Counted from the first letter of the stretch, positions 1 to 7,210 are shown. The stretch is 12,139 nucleotides of DNA from an uncultured beta proteobacterium (GCA_903859265.1 CAIOLZ010000313.1:1-12139); one strand, 5' to 3'. Notes: generated by a model not told the origin, from the sequence alone. Translations and numbers: made by a program.

Positions 1-123
1 CCGGAAAAAATGGTGCATCTGGTGCTGGTCAACGGCACCTATATCGCACCCGATCAACGCGCCAATCATCCGCTTCAGGAGGGGGATGCCCTGGCCATCT
101 GGCCTCCGATTGCGGGAGGTTAG
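1..123 (+). CDS. MoaD/ThiS-family sulfur carrier, C-terminal part
   Basis: Only the last 40 codons are visible; the gene starts before the window. The translation ends in WPPIAGG followed by TAG. A beta-grasp tail ending in a terminal Gly-Gly is the hallmark of MoaD/ThiS ubiquitin-like sulfur carriers. In that family the terminal glycine is adenylated and thiocarboxylated to donate sulfur, for example to the dithiolene of molybdopterin. The preceding residues (LVNGTYIAPDQRANHPLQEGD) match the usual layout of a hydrophobic strand, then an L-x-x-GD turn, then the tail. The gene precedes a small unknown gene by 23 bp and lies one gene away from a tungstate-import locus. A role in making a tungsten or molybdenum pterin cofactor is therefore inferred. 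ThiS itself is less likely from context. The family call is firm; the exact subfamily is not. Confidence 0.75.
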   Translation, partial: PEKMVHLVLVNGTYIAPDQRANHPLQEGDALAIWPPIAGG

Positions 124-146
124 TTGCGCGCAGAACCGGTCGGCAC

Positions 147-446
147 ATGCAATCGTTCTACCCTGAGCGTTTTGAGCGCGATATGGCCTGTACCGAGGAA
201 GACTGGTTGCGCTGGCTGCCGCAGGCCATTGGTGATCAGCATTGGAAGCGCCAGGATTGCACCGTGGGTGTTCGTATCGGCGATGGCGCGCTGGGCTTGA
301 AGTGGGAAGTCGCAACGCCCCGCGTAATCGCCCAAATCAGCATGCCGCGATTGCTGGTGCGTTTTCGTTTTGCCGGCGTGGAGGACGCTGCGCGCCATGC
401 CTTCATGACGCGCTTCGATTTGTACATGCAGCGCGGGGGTGGCTAG
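147..446 (+). CDS. Unrecognised 99-residue protein next to a MoaD-like gene
   Basis: This is an open frame of 99 residues starting 23 bp after the MoaD-like stop, in the same direction. It ends 2 bp before the stop of the convergent regulator gene. I do not recognise the family. The protein is soluble-looking, with no signal peptide or membrane segment. It has many Arg and Trp residues, an acidic N-terminal stretch (TEEDWLRWLPQAIGD) and a middle part that could form beta strands (VGVRIGDGALGLKWEV, LLVRFRFAG). Codon use is GC-rich like its neighbours, which supports real coding. The start is uncertain: ATG 147 has no clear Shine-Dalgarno sequence, and ATG 183 is an in-frame alternative. By position it may help assemble or insert a tungsten or molybdenum cofactor; that is inference from neighbourhood only. 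Confidence 0.6.
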   Translation: MQSFYPERFERDMACTEEDWLRWLPQAIGDQHWKRQDCTVGVRIGDGALGLKWEVATPRVIAQISMPRLLVRFRFAGVEDAARHAFMTRFDLYMQRGGG

Positions 447-448
447 CG

Positions 449-1597
449 TCAGGGCTTATATGCTGTTCGGCGCGCGCGGGCTTTAACCGGAAAATCCCAC
501 CATGGCAGCACTTTTCGCAAGGATTGCACCTGCCCGGATTGGACCGGCGCATAGCCCGGCATGGCCGCAAGATGCGCTTGCCAACGTGTACTTTGCAGCA
601 GGGCCAGAAGGGCTTGGATGGCGGGGTCCTCCAGCGCCGATTTCAGGCAAACCAGGTGGTATTGCTCTTGCGCCAGTGGCACAAAATCCAGCCCTTGCGA
701 GCGCGCCGCGCTCTCGATGCCCAAACCCGCATCGCCCGCCCCGCTGGCAATGGCATGGGCCACCGCACTGTGGGATGGCTCGGTGTTCCCATACCCCCAT
801 AAGGCGTGAGAGGCAATACCGGCCTGCTCCAGCAAACCGTCCAGCACCACACGCGTTCCGGTGCCCAGCGCGCGGTTGATAAATCGGGCCTTCGTGTGGG
901 CGACGTCCTGTAGTTTGTGCAGGCCCAGCGGATTGCCGCGCGCCACCATTAAGCCCTGCATCCGGCTGGCAAAACCGATGATCTTGTGCAACCCGGGTTT
1001 GAGCAGGGGCTTGTAGGTTTTCTCGGCCAGGGAGCCCGGCGCGGGGCTGTGCAGGGTGTGAAAACCCGCCATCACGCAGCGCCCTTCATTGAGGCCGCGA
1101 ATGGCATCCACACTGCCGCAAAAACGGATATCGAGGTGCAACTGTTGCGGCGCTGTCTCAGCGAAGCCGTCGGGTTCATTGGACAGGGCCACTTCACGCA
1201 ATTCGCCCAAAGCATGGTCGTGGCTGGCATAGAGCGTGACAACGTGCGCGTCCGGGTCGAACGCCACAGCAAAAGCGCGTTCGAGTTCGCTGCGCAAGGC
1301 CTCAATTTGGGGTGCCAGCCGCGCCTGGGCCTGTCCCTCGGCCCACATCAGCTTGCTGCCAAATTCGGTGAGGCGCGCGGATTGGCCCTTTTCCCAGACC
1401 AGCAACTCGCTGCCCAGTACCTGCTCCCAGCGCTTGAGTTCACCCCAAACGTGCCGGTAGCTCAGATGCAGCGCCCGCGCAGCGGCAGAAATGGAACCGT
1501 GGGTTGCTATGGCTTGCAGCAAATCGATCAGCGGATTGCGCACCTGCGCCGGACTCGATTGCCGCGAGAGCGTGTAATGAAATTGAAGCCTATGCAC
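449..1597 (-). CDS. ModE/LysR-type HTH regulator with PBP-like sensor domain
   Basis: A 382-residue transcription factor. Residues about 20-85 form a winged helix-turn-helix of the ModE/LysR type, with the recognition part near GSISAAARALHLSYRHVW. A short linker helix follows (about 85-110). From about residue 118 to the end is a periplasmic-binding-protein-like domain; GAGDAGLGIESAARSQGLDF and the FVPLAQEQYHLVC stretch are typical of the PBP_like family attached to such regulators. In related proteins this domain senses a small ligand such as an oxyanion or a cofactor precursor. The gene starts with GTG at 1597, since an in-frame TGA lies two codons upstream. It diverges from the tungstate importer across only 49 bp, so it most likely controls tupBCA and perhaps itself. 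Whether its ligand is tungstate, molybdate or a pterin cannot be told from sequence. Confidence 0.85.
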   Translation of the reverse strand: MHRLQFHYTLSRQSSPAQVRNPLIDLLQAIATHGSISAAARALHLSYRHVWGELKRWEQVLGSELLVWEKGQSARLTEFGSKLMWAEGQAQARLAPQIEALRSELERAFAVAFDPDAHVVTLYASHDHALGELREVALSNEPDGFAETAPQQLHLDIRFCGSVDAIRGLNEGRCVMAGFHTLHSPAPGSLAEKTYKPLLKPGLHKIIGFASRMQGLMVARGNPLGLHKLQDVAHTKARFINRALGTGTRVVLDGLLEQAGIASHALWGYGNTEPSHSAVAHAIASGAGDAGLGIESAARSQGLDFVPLAQEQYHLVCLKSALEDPAIQALLALLQSTRWQAHLAAMPGYAPVQSGQVQSLRKVLPWWDFPVKARARRTAYKP

Positions 1598-1646
1598 GGT
1601 GATTCATATGGGTGGAGGGTGTCAGCCAAGCTACGATAGCGCAAGT
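1598..1646. promoter_or_regulatory. Divergent regulator/tupB control region
   Basis: These 49 bp separate the GTG start of the regulator from the preferred ATG of tupB and must hold, or overlap, the control signals for both. I see no promoter pair with good -35 and -10 boxes. TACGAT at 1632-1637 is a weak -10 candidate for the plus strand. No clear dyad operator stands out by eye. Promoters may extend into either coding region. Confidence 0.4.
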
Positions 1647-2387
1647 ATGACCAGCCTCACCGACAGCGTGGCCACCGCGCTGCATCTGATTTTTTCACTC
1701 GACTCCGGACTGCTATCCATCGTTACCCGGTCGCTCGGTGTCAGCGCCCTGGCGTCTGCCCTGGCTTGCCTGCTGGGTGTGCCGCTGGGAGCCTGGCTGG
1801 GTGTTGCCCGATTTGCCGGACGTACCGGCCTTTTGACCGTTCTCAACACGCTGTTGGCAGTGCCTTCGGTGGTGGTCGGCCTGGTGGTGTATTTGCTGTT
1901 GTCGCGCAGCGGGCCCCTGGGCTACCTGGGGTGGCTGTTTTCGCTCAAGGCGATGGTGCTGGCACAGACGATTTTGGTAGCGCCCGTGGTCATTGCGCTG
2001 ACCCGCCAGGTCGTGGACGACGCTCAGGTGCAGCACGGCGAGCAACTGCAATCGCTGGGTGCGCTCACCCTGCTTCGGGGCTTGCTGCTGGCCTGGGACG
2101 AGCGCCATGCGCTGATGACGGTGGTCATTGCGTCCTTTGGCCGTGCCATTTCTGAAGTGGGTGCGGTCATGATCGTCGGGGGCAATGTGGACGGATTCAC
2201 GCGTGTCATGACCACCGCGATCGCGCTGGAAACCAGCAAGGGCGATTTGCCGCTGGCCCTGGGTTTGGGGATGGTGCTGTTGCTGGTGGTGTGGCTGCTC
2301 AATGCGCTGATTGCGCTGTTGCGTCACGTAGGCGGTCAGGGTGAAGATATGGTCAGGGCCGCGAAGGCTCCCGGATATGCAGGGTGA
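1647..2387 (+). CDS. tupB: Tungstate ABC transporter permease
   Basis: A 246-residue inner-membrane permease of the TupB/ModB-like family. It moves tungstate delivered by TupA, using ATP hydrolysed by TupC. Hydrophobic segments lie near residues 30-52, 62-85, 98-120, 155-178 and 203-226. The cytoplasmic EAA-type coupling loop is about residues 160-180 (SFGRAISEVGAVMIVGGN). It is followed by GFTRVMTTAIALETSKGD, a signature shared with TupB proteins rather than ModB. I chose ATG 1647 because family members begin with this short amphipathic stretch before the first membrane segment. GTG 1599 and ATG 1608 are in-frame but would add an odd Gly-rich leader. No strong Shine-Dalgarno sequence is visible. 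The 3' end overlaps tupC by 11 bp if tupC starts at 2377. Confidence 0.9.
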   Translation: MTSLTDSVATALHLIFSLDSGLLSIVTRSLGVSALASALACLLGVPLGAWLGVARFAGRTGLLTVLNTLLAVPSVVVGLVVYLLLSRSGPLGYLGWLFSLKAMVLAQTILVAPVVIALTRQVVDDAQVQHGEQLQSLGALTLLRGLLLAWDERHALMTVVIASFGRAISEVGAVMIVGGNVDGFTRVMTTAIALETSKGDLPLALGLGMVLLLVVWLLNALIALLRHVGGQGEDMVRAAKAPGYAG

Positions 2388-3120
2388 TGGGTCGCTGGTG
2401 AATCCGGAAGTGTTGGTGGCCCTGAATCATGCCAGCGTCTGGTTCGCAAGCGGTCGGCGTGTGCCTGTATTGGACAAAGTAACGCTGCGTATTGGCCGGG
2501 GCGAGCGCGTTGCGCTGATCGGTTCCAACGGGTCCGGCAAGAGTACTTTGCTGCGGGTACTGCACGGGTTGCTACCGCTGCGCGAGGGGCAGATTGAGCG
2601 TGCCCATGCCTTGCGCCAGGCCATGGTTTTTCAGCATCCGCATATGTTGCGCGTATCAGTTCTGCACAACTTCGCGCTGGGGCTGTGGCTGGGCGGCATG
2701 CCGTGGGCGCAGGCCAAAGGGCGGGCGGTAACAGCCCTGCAGAGCTTCGGTCTGGGTGAACTTTTGCATCGCCAGGCTGACAAGCTTTCTGGCGGGCAGC
2801 AGCAGCAGGTTGCGTTGGCACGTGCTTATGCGCTGGAGCCGAGCATGTTGTTGCTCGATGAACCCACCTCCAGCCTCGATCCGCATGCCAAGCGCGAGGT
2901 GGAGGCGCTGGTGCAAAACATCGCCGTGCAGCAACCCGCCATGACGCTGGTCTTTGCCAGCCACAACCTCGGTCAGGTCAAACGTCTGGCAACGCGCGTG
3001 GTTTACCTGGAGCAGGGGCGGGTGCTGGCGGATTTGCCAGCCGGGGAATTCTTTGAGGGACCGTTGTTACAACGGGACTACCCGCATGCCCATTTGTTTG
3101 TCAAGGGAGAACTGGGATGA
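2377..3120 (+). CDS. tupC: Tungstate ABC transporter ATP-binding protein
   Basis: A 247-residue ABC ATPase that powers the TupB channel at the cytoplasmic face. All nucleotide-binding motifs are intact. Counting from ATG 2377 these are Walker A GSNGSGKST (49-57), Q-loop Gln86 in VFQHP, signature LSGGQQQQ (about 137-144), Walker B LLLDEP with catalytic Glu162, and switch His196 in ASHN. It lacks the long C-terminal regulatory domain found in ModC and other importer ATPases of about 350 residues, which is normal for TupC. Start choice is open: ATG 2377 overlaps tupB by 11 bp, GTG 2398 begins just after it, and GTG 2341 lies further upstream. The stop overlaps the tupA start as ATGA, indicating translational coupling. 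Specificity for tungstate is inferred from the neighbouring TupA-type binding protein. Confidence 0.88.
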   Translation: MQGDGSLVNPEVLVALNHASVWFASGRRVPVLDKVTLRIGRGERVALIGSNGSGKSTLLRVLHGLLPLREGQIERAHALRQAMVFQHPHMLRVSVLHNFALGLWLGGMPWAQAKGRAVTALQSFGLGELLHRQADKLSGGQQQQVALARAYALEPSMLLLDEPTSSLDPHAKREVEALVQNIAVQQPAMTLVFASHNLGQVKRLATRVVYLEQGRVLADLPAGEFFEGPLLQRDYPHAHLFVKGELG

Positions 3121-3926
3121 ATTTAATCAAGTGGCCGGTTTTGGCATTTCTGGCTTCACTGGCCCTGGGCCCCATCGCGTCGCCGGCCCAGACCATCACC
3201 ATGGCCTCGACCACATCGACGGAGCAATCGGGCCTGTTCCCCTACCTGCTACCGGAGTTCAGGAAAGCCAGCGGCATCGACATCAAGGTGGTGGCAGTAG
3301 GCACCGGGCAGGCCATCGACATGGGGCGCCGCGGCGACGCCGACGTGCTGTTTGTGCACGATCAGGTGGCCGAAGAAAAAGTGGTGGCCGAGGGTTTTGC
3401 CGTCAGACGCTACCCGGTGATGTACAACGATTTCGTCCTGATCGGGCCCGCCGCTGACCCGGCAAAAGTCAAGGGCAAAGACATTGTCGAAGCGCTCAAG
3501 AAACTCTCGGCGGGGAACGCGGCCTTTATCTCACGCGGTGACAAAAGCGGCACCCATGCGGCGGAACTGCGCTTCTGGGCACTGTCGGGCGACGCCCTGT
3601 CCAAAGGCAGCGGTTATCGCGAGTGCGGCTGTGGCATGGGCCAGGCGCTCAACATGGCCGCCAGCACGGGCGCCTACGTCCTGGCCGACCGGGGCACCTG
3701 GCTCAGCTTCAAAAATCGCGCCGATCTGGCGGTGCTGGTGGAAGGCGACACACGCCTGTTCAACCAATACGGCGTGATGGTCGTCAACCCGGCGAAGTTC
3801 CCGCATGTGAGGGCCGCCGATGCGCAAAAGTTTGTTGACTGGATCACGTCTCCCGCCGGGCAAACGGTAATTGCCGGCTACAAGATCGATGGCCAGCAAC
3901 TGTTTTTCCCGAACGCCAGCCGCTAG
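3117..3926 (+). CDS. tupA: Tungstate-binding periplasmic protein
   Basis: A 269-residue solute-binding protein that captures tungstate in the periplasm and hands it to TupBC. The N-terminus is a Sec signal peptide: NLIKWP, a hydrophobic core to about residue 20, then SPA before a probable cut near Ala24 or Gln25. The mature protein shows TupA-family landmarks: the oxyanion loop STTSTEQSG (31-39), GTGQA (62-66), RRGDADVLFVH (71-81), YNDFVLIGP (103-111), SRGDKSGTH (139-147) and YVLADRGTW (187-195). These separate TupA from ModA. Length is normal for the family. At 169-175 it reads ECGCGMG, with two cysteines, where many TupA proteins carry GQGM. The gene starts by ATGA overlap with tupC and ends inside an intrinsic terminator, so it closes the operon. 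Confidence 0.92.
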   Translation: MNLIKWPVLAFLASLALGPIASPAQTITMASTTSTEQSGLFPYLLPEFRKASGIDIKVVAVGTGQAIDMGRRGDADVLFVHDQVAEEKVVAEGFAVRRYPVMYNDFVLIGPAADPAKVKGKDIVEALKKLSAGNAAFISRGDKSGTHAAELRFWALSGDALSKGSGYRECGCGMGQALNMAASTGAYVLADRGTWLSFKNRADLAVLVEGDTRLFNQYGVMVVNPAKFPHVRAADAQKFVDWITSPAGQTVIAGYKIDGQQLFFPNASR

Positions 3927-3943
3927 TGCGCTACGCGGTTTTT
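3920..3943 (+). terminator. Rho-independent terminator of tupBCA
   Basis: CCGCTAG (3920-3926) pairs with CTA plus GCGG (3931-3938) around one bulged C, with a TGCG loop, followed directly by TTTTT (3939-3943). The tupA stop codon TAG lies in the 5' arm, and the T run overlaps the stop codon of the convergent Smr gene. It is a compact stem of seven pairs in the right place; recognised by eye and not scored. Confidence 0.6.
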
Positions 3944-4592
3944 AGTTGGAGGCTGCCCGCACCGGTTGCAACAGCACCAGCAGCGCACCGGCACCGCCCT
4001 GTGCGGGTTGGGCTTGCACAAAGGCCACCACTTCCGATTTTTGCGTCAGCCAGCGGTGCACCTTGTCTTTAAGCACCGGCGCCTTGCCCGGTGATCCCAG
4101 CCCTTTGCCGTGGATGACGCGCACACAGCGAATGCCCTGGCGATGGGATTCGCGTACGAAGTTGGTCAGCACTTCGCGCGCTTCGTCGGTGCGCAGCCCG
4201 TGCAGGTCCACCTGTTTTTGCACCGACCACTTGCCCTTGCGCAACTTTTGCACTACGTCTGAACCCACACCCGGCCTGCGAAAACTCAGTTGGTCATCGG
4301 TGTCAAGCAGAGTGGTGACGTCCACTTCATCACTGATGGCCTCCTGGTAGGCGGCCGCCTCATCGCGCTGGTGCTGTTTGGGAATCGGCGCCGGCGGTGT
4401 GGGCGCGAGATTGGCGACGCCTTTGTCGGGAAGCCTTTTTACGGTGCCGACCGCCGTCTGAAAAAGGTTGCGCTGGGCTTCCTGTCGCTTGGCTTCCAGC
4501 GCCCGCCGGGCTGCAGCCGCAGCCTCACGCGCGGCCTGTTCCTCGATGGCGGCCTTGACTTTTTTCAGGTCGGAGAGCGCGTTGATCTTCAC
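3942..4592 (-). CDS. Smr-domain protein, putative nucleic-acid endonuclease
   Basis: A 216-residue protein with a C-terminal Smr domain, the fold named after MutS2. The domain shows VDLHGLRTDEA (128-138), HGKGLGSPG (161-169) and GGAGALLVLL (199-208), the three conserved blocks of stand-alone Smr proteins such as E. coli YdaL/SmrB. The family acts as nicking or RNA-cleaving endonucleases; SmrB cuts mRNA at collided ribosomes. Residues 1-45 form a charged Ala/Glu/Arg helix, probably a coiled coil, and residues 46-120 look like a flexible linker. The start is GTG 4592, which overlaps the radC TGA as GTGA. The two are therefore co-translated, with radC upstream. Whether this protein acts on DNA or on ribosomes cannot be decided here. 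Confidence 0.88.
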   Translation of the reverse strand: MKINALSDLKKVKAAIEEQAAREAAAAARRALEAKRQEAQRNLFQTAVGTVKRLPDKGVANLAPTPPAPIPKQHQRDEAAAYQEAISDEVDVTTLLDTDDQLSFRRPGVGSDVVQKLRKGKWSVQKQVDLHGLRTDEAREVLTNFVRESHRQGIRCVRVIHGKGLGSPGKAPVLKDKVHRWLTQKSEVVAFVQAQPAQGGAGALLVLLQPVRAASN

Positions 4593-5299
4593 ATCAGTCC
4601 TTCTTCAGCCATGGACAACGATTGCCCCGGGCCGACGATGATGTGGTCCAGCACCCGCACATCGACCAGCGCCAGTGCCGCTTTCAATGTGCGCGTGAGG
4701 GCAATGTCGGCGGCTGAGGGTTGCACCGTACCACTGGGATGGTTGTGGGCCAGAACCACCGACGCGGCCTGGTGGCGCAATGCGGCGATGACAACCTCCC
4801 GGGGGTACACACTGCTGTGTGTCAGCGTTCCGGTGAACATTTCCTGAAGCGTCAAAAGCCGGTTTTGCACGTCGAGAAACAACACCGCAAACACCTCATG
4901 CCGGCGATTCGCCAGTTGCAGCTGCACACAGTGTTTGACAGCCTGTGGATCGGTCAGCACGGTGCGCTCGGTCAGTCGCTGGGCCACCGCTCGGCGCGCC
5001 AGTTCAAGCACCGCCATGATTTCAGCGCGCTTGGCCGGGCCCAAACCTTTGACCTGGCGCAAGTCCTCATCGGTCGCATTGAGCAGGCCGGAGATGCCGC
5101 CAAACCCGCGCGCACTGCCATCGGCTGTGCGGCGGCCCTGGATTTGCAGCAGTTCATCGGCCATTTGCAGCACACCTTTTCCGACAATGCCGGTGCGCAG
5201 CAGCAGCGCCAGCAGCTCTGCATCACTCAGGGCTGATGCACCGCGCATTTGCAGTTTTTCACGGGGTCGGGCGTCCGGGGGGAGGTTTTTTACAGTCAT
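4589..5299 (-). CDS. radC: RadC family JAMM-domain protein
   Basis: A 236-residue RadC/UPF0758 protein, full length. The N-terminal half contains helix-hairpin-helix material, notably LRQVKGLGPAKRAEIM (80-95), which usually binds DNA. The C-terminal half is a JAMM/MPN metallo-domain with HxHPS and a distal Ser and Asp: His185, His187, Ser195 and Asp198. The cellular role of RadC is unsettled; an early link to DNA repair was not upheld. It starts at ATG 5299 with no strong ribosome-binding site, and its stop overlaps the Smr start. The leader upstream is interrupted by the group II intron, so transcription from the original promoter must pass through the intron. Confidence 0.92.
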   Translation of the reverse strand: MTVKNLPPDARPREKLQMRGASALSDAELLALLLRTGIVGKGVLQMADELLQIQGRRTADGSARGFGGISGLLNATDEDLRQVKGLGPAKRAEIMAVLELARRAVAQRLTERTVLTDPQAVKHCVQLQLANRRHEVFAVLFLDVQNRLLTLQEMFTGTLTHSSVYPREVVIAALRHQAASVVLAHNHPSGTVQPSAADIALTRTLKAALALVDVRVLDHIIVGPGQSLSMAEEGLM

Positions 5300-5327
5300 A
5301 TACGGGCTTGCTCGGCACCAGCTTTCT

Positions 5328-5369
5328 AGGAGGGTAGGGATGCCATCTTACGATGGCATCCCCCCCGAC
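5328..5369 (-). other. Group II intron domain VI with likely branch-point A
   Basis: Just after domain V the minus strand folds into a long hairpin: a G run plus ATGCCATC, a GTAA loop, then GATGGCAT and CCC-TA-CCC. The A at 5335, in the TA bulge between the two CCC runs, fits the bulged branch-point adenosine. Seven to eight bases beyond it is CCTA, so the 3' splice site should fall near 5327-5328. No A-pyrimidine end is seen there. Confidence 0.65.
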
Positions 5370-5403
5370 GAACCGTGCTTGCGACTTTCACCGCACACGG
5401 CTC
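5370..5403 (-). ncRNA. Group II intron domain V
   Basis: The minus strand holds a 34-nt hairpin with GAGCCGTGTGC pairing to GCACGGTTC, a GAAA tetraloop and a two-base bulge between the lower and upper stems. The AGC at bases 2-4 is the catalytic triad that binds the two metal ions. This is the most conserved part of group II ribozymes, and here it appears unmutated. Confidence 0.93.
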
Positions 5404-5464
5404 AGACACGACCCCTGATTAGCTGGCTTCGTTGGACTGCATAGCCCTCCACCAACTCATCAGA

Positions 5465-7170
5465 TTAAAGTCCCCGTGCTGGGACCGGCTTGATAACCTT
5501 CAAACCAAGGGCGTGGACACGCCTGTGACAAATCGGATGTAACAGCACCCGGTTGGAGAGAGCATCACTTCCTCCAAGCTGCCGATAGAGGATATGGTGG
5601 TCGTCCATGTTTTCATCAGCCATGTCGATTTCTTGCTCACAGAGAGCGCACTTACCACCTTGGTCAAACCACAGAGAAGCCCTTTGAACGCTCCAAATGG
5701 TGTCACCCATTCGTTGCACTCGCAGTTTCTCCCCATAAGCCTGCCAATGGGGGTGGAACGGGTTGTAATCCCCCTTCACCTTGACGTGGCGAACAATTTT
5801 CATGTCCGCCAAGGAATACAGCGGCAGCAGTATTCTTTCATCACCCCCAAATGGGTCATCTTGCAATCCCGCAAACTGTTTGCATGAGCCACACTGTTTC
5901 CAGTAGTGGCGATACACCCAGCCTGCCGTCTTGCGCGGATGCCTTCTTTTTCCCCAGCGCATCAACCTCCAATAAATCAGATTGTCGATTTTGCTGAAGG
6001 TCTGTTTGGCAACAACCCCCTTGTGGTACTGAGCCCAGCCCTTGAGAACCGGATTCAGGCGCTTTATCAGCGTTTCTGTCGGAACCGACAGCGAAGTCGC
6101 AATGATCTTCTTGACCTTGCCATAGAACGTTTTCACGTTTTTCTGGTTTGGCTTGATGAGCAGCTTGCCCCCGTATTTACGGAAGTTCCACCCTAGAAAA
6201 TCAAAACCCTGATCAATATGCACGATGCGCGTCTTCTCCATGGACAGCGTCAGTCCCCGCTCGCGCAGGAATTCCACTATCCACGGTTGGACGATGGTTT
6301 CAAGCAACTCTTTCGAGCTGCCCGTCACCACAAAGTCATCGGCATACCGCACCAGGTTCACTTTTCCTCTCTTTGCCGGTTTTGTTCCCAGCTTTTCCCG
6401 AAGGAATTGCATCAGTTCTGTTTCCAGCCCATTGAGGGTAATGTTCGCTAACGTCGGCGAGATGATGCCGCCCTGTGGCGTACCGTCATCTGTGCGTTGG
6501 AGTTGACCCGCGTCAATCACTCCGGCTTTCAACCACTTCTGAAGCATCGCCTTGTCCATATGGACGTGGCTCAGCAGCCATTCATGGTTGATGTTGTCGA
6601 AGAACCCTTTGATGTCTGCATCCAGCACCCATTCGGCCGAAGCCTTTTTGGATAAAGATACAAACAACTGGCTCCGGGCGTCATGCGTTGATCGTCCTTT
6701 CCTGAACCCATAAGAGTTCGGATCGGACGCACATTCCACGGCCGGTTCCAGCGCAAGCAAATACAGCGCTTGCATTGCTCTGTCCTTCATGGTCGGTATG
6801 CCCAGTGGCCTTTCCTTCCCGTTAGCCTTTGGGATGTAGACCCGCCGTAAGGGGCGAGCCCGATACCCATTGGTGTTTAGACAACCAATCGCATTCCATT
6901 TTTTCGTTGGCGTGTCCCAAAGTTCGCGGTCGATGCCACTCGTCCGCTTCCCCGGGCTCTCCGTTATTTTCCTGACCGCCAGTACCCTGGCTTGCCAAGA
7001 TCGGATCAGGCTTCGTGTGAGTCTTGCGACCCGTCGGAAGTCCTTCTCCTTTCTGCCTGCGCTATGCGCATCTGCGCCTTTCCTACGAACTGCATGACGG
7101 CCTTCCAATCAATGGAGTGCCAATCACTTGTTTCGCCCGGAGACGCAGCATCGTTACCGATGTGTTCCAT
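5465..7170 (-). pseudogene. ltrA: Group II intron reverse transcriptase/maturase with HNH domain, frameshifted
   Basis: The intron-encoded protein, which would aid splicing and retrohoming. The preferred start is ATG 7170, preceded by GGAG six bases upstream. It reads MEHIGNDAAS...SIDWKAVMQFVGKAQMRIAQAERR and then runs into TGA shortly after. The rest of the protein continues in another frame from about 7042 (DFRRVARLTRSLIRSW) to TAA at 5465. One missing base, or two extra, near 7042-7056 explains both halves. The only start for the downstream frame is a TTG at 7108 without a good ribosome-binding site. Counting from that TTG, the downstream part has RT motifs SYGFRKGRST (132-141), GTPQGGIISPTLAN (209-222), catalytic YADD (255-258) and FLGWNFRKY (304-312). 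A maturase domain (LNPVLKGWAQYHKG) and a C-terminal HNH endonuclease follow (CALC 487-490, DDHHI, HPICHRRVH). Only the N-terminal junction is damaged; a sequencing error is possible. Confidence 0.85.
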
Positions 7171-7210
7171 ACCATTCTCCAGCTAGGTAAAACCCATTTG
7201 AAGAAGGCAC

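Noticed and set aside
1713..2327. Minus-strand open frame opposite tupB
   Set aside because: Gln/His-rich antisense translation of a membrane-protein gene; tupB motifs on the plus strand are decisive.
5341..5360. ATGCCATC/GATGGCAT hairpin as a radC-region terminator
   Set aside because: Its position right after domain V and the bulged A identify it as intron domain VI.
5465..7108. The downstream reverse transcriptase frame as a complete gene from TTG 7108
   Set aside because: Its first 22 residues do not look like the family, the start is TTG without a ribosome-binding site, and the expected N-terminus is encoded in another frame from ATG 7170.
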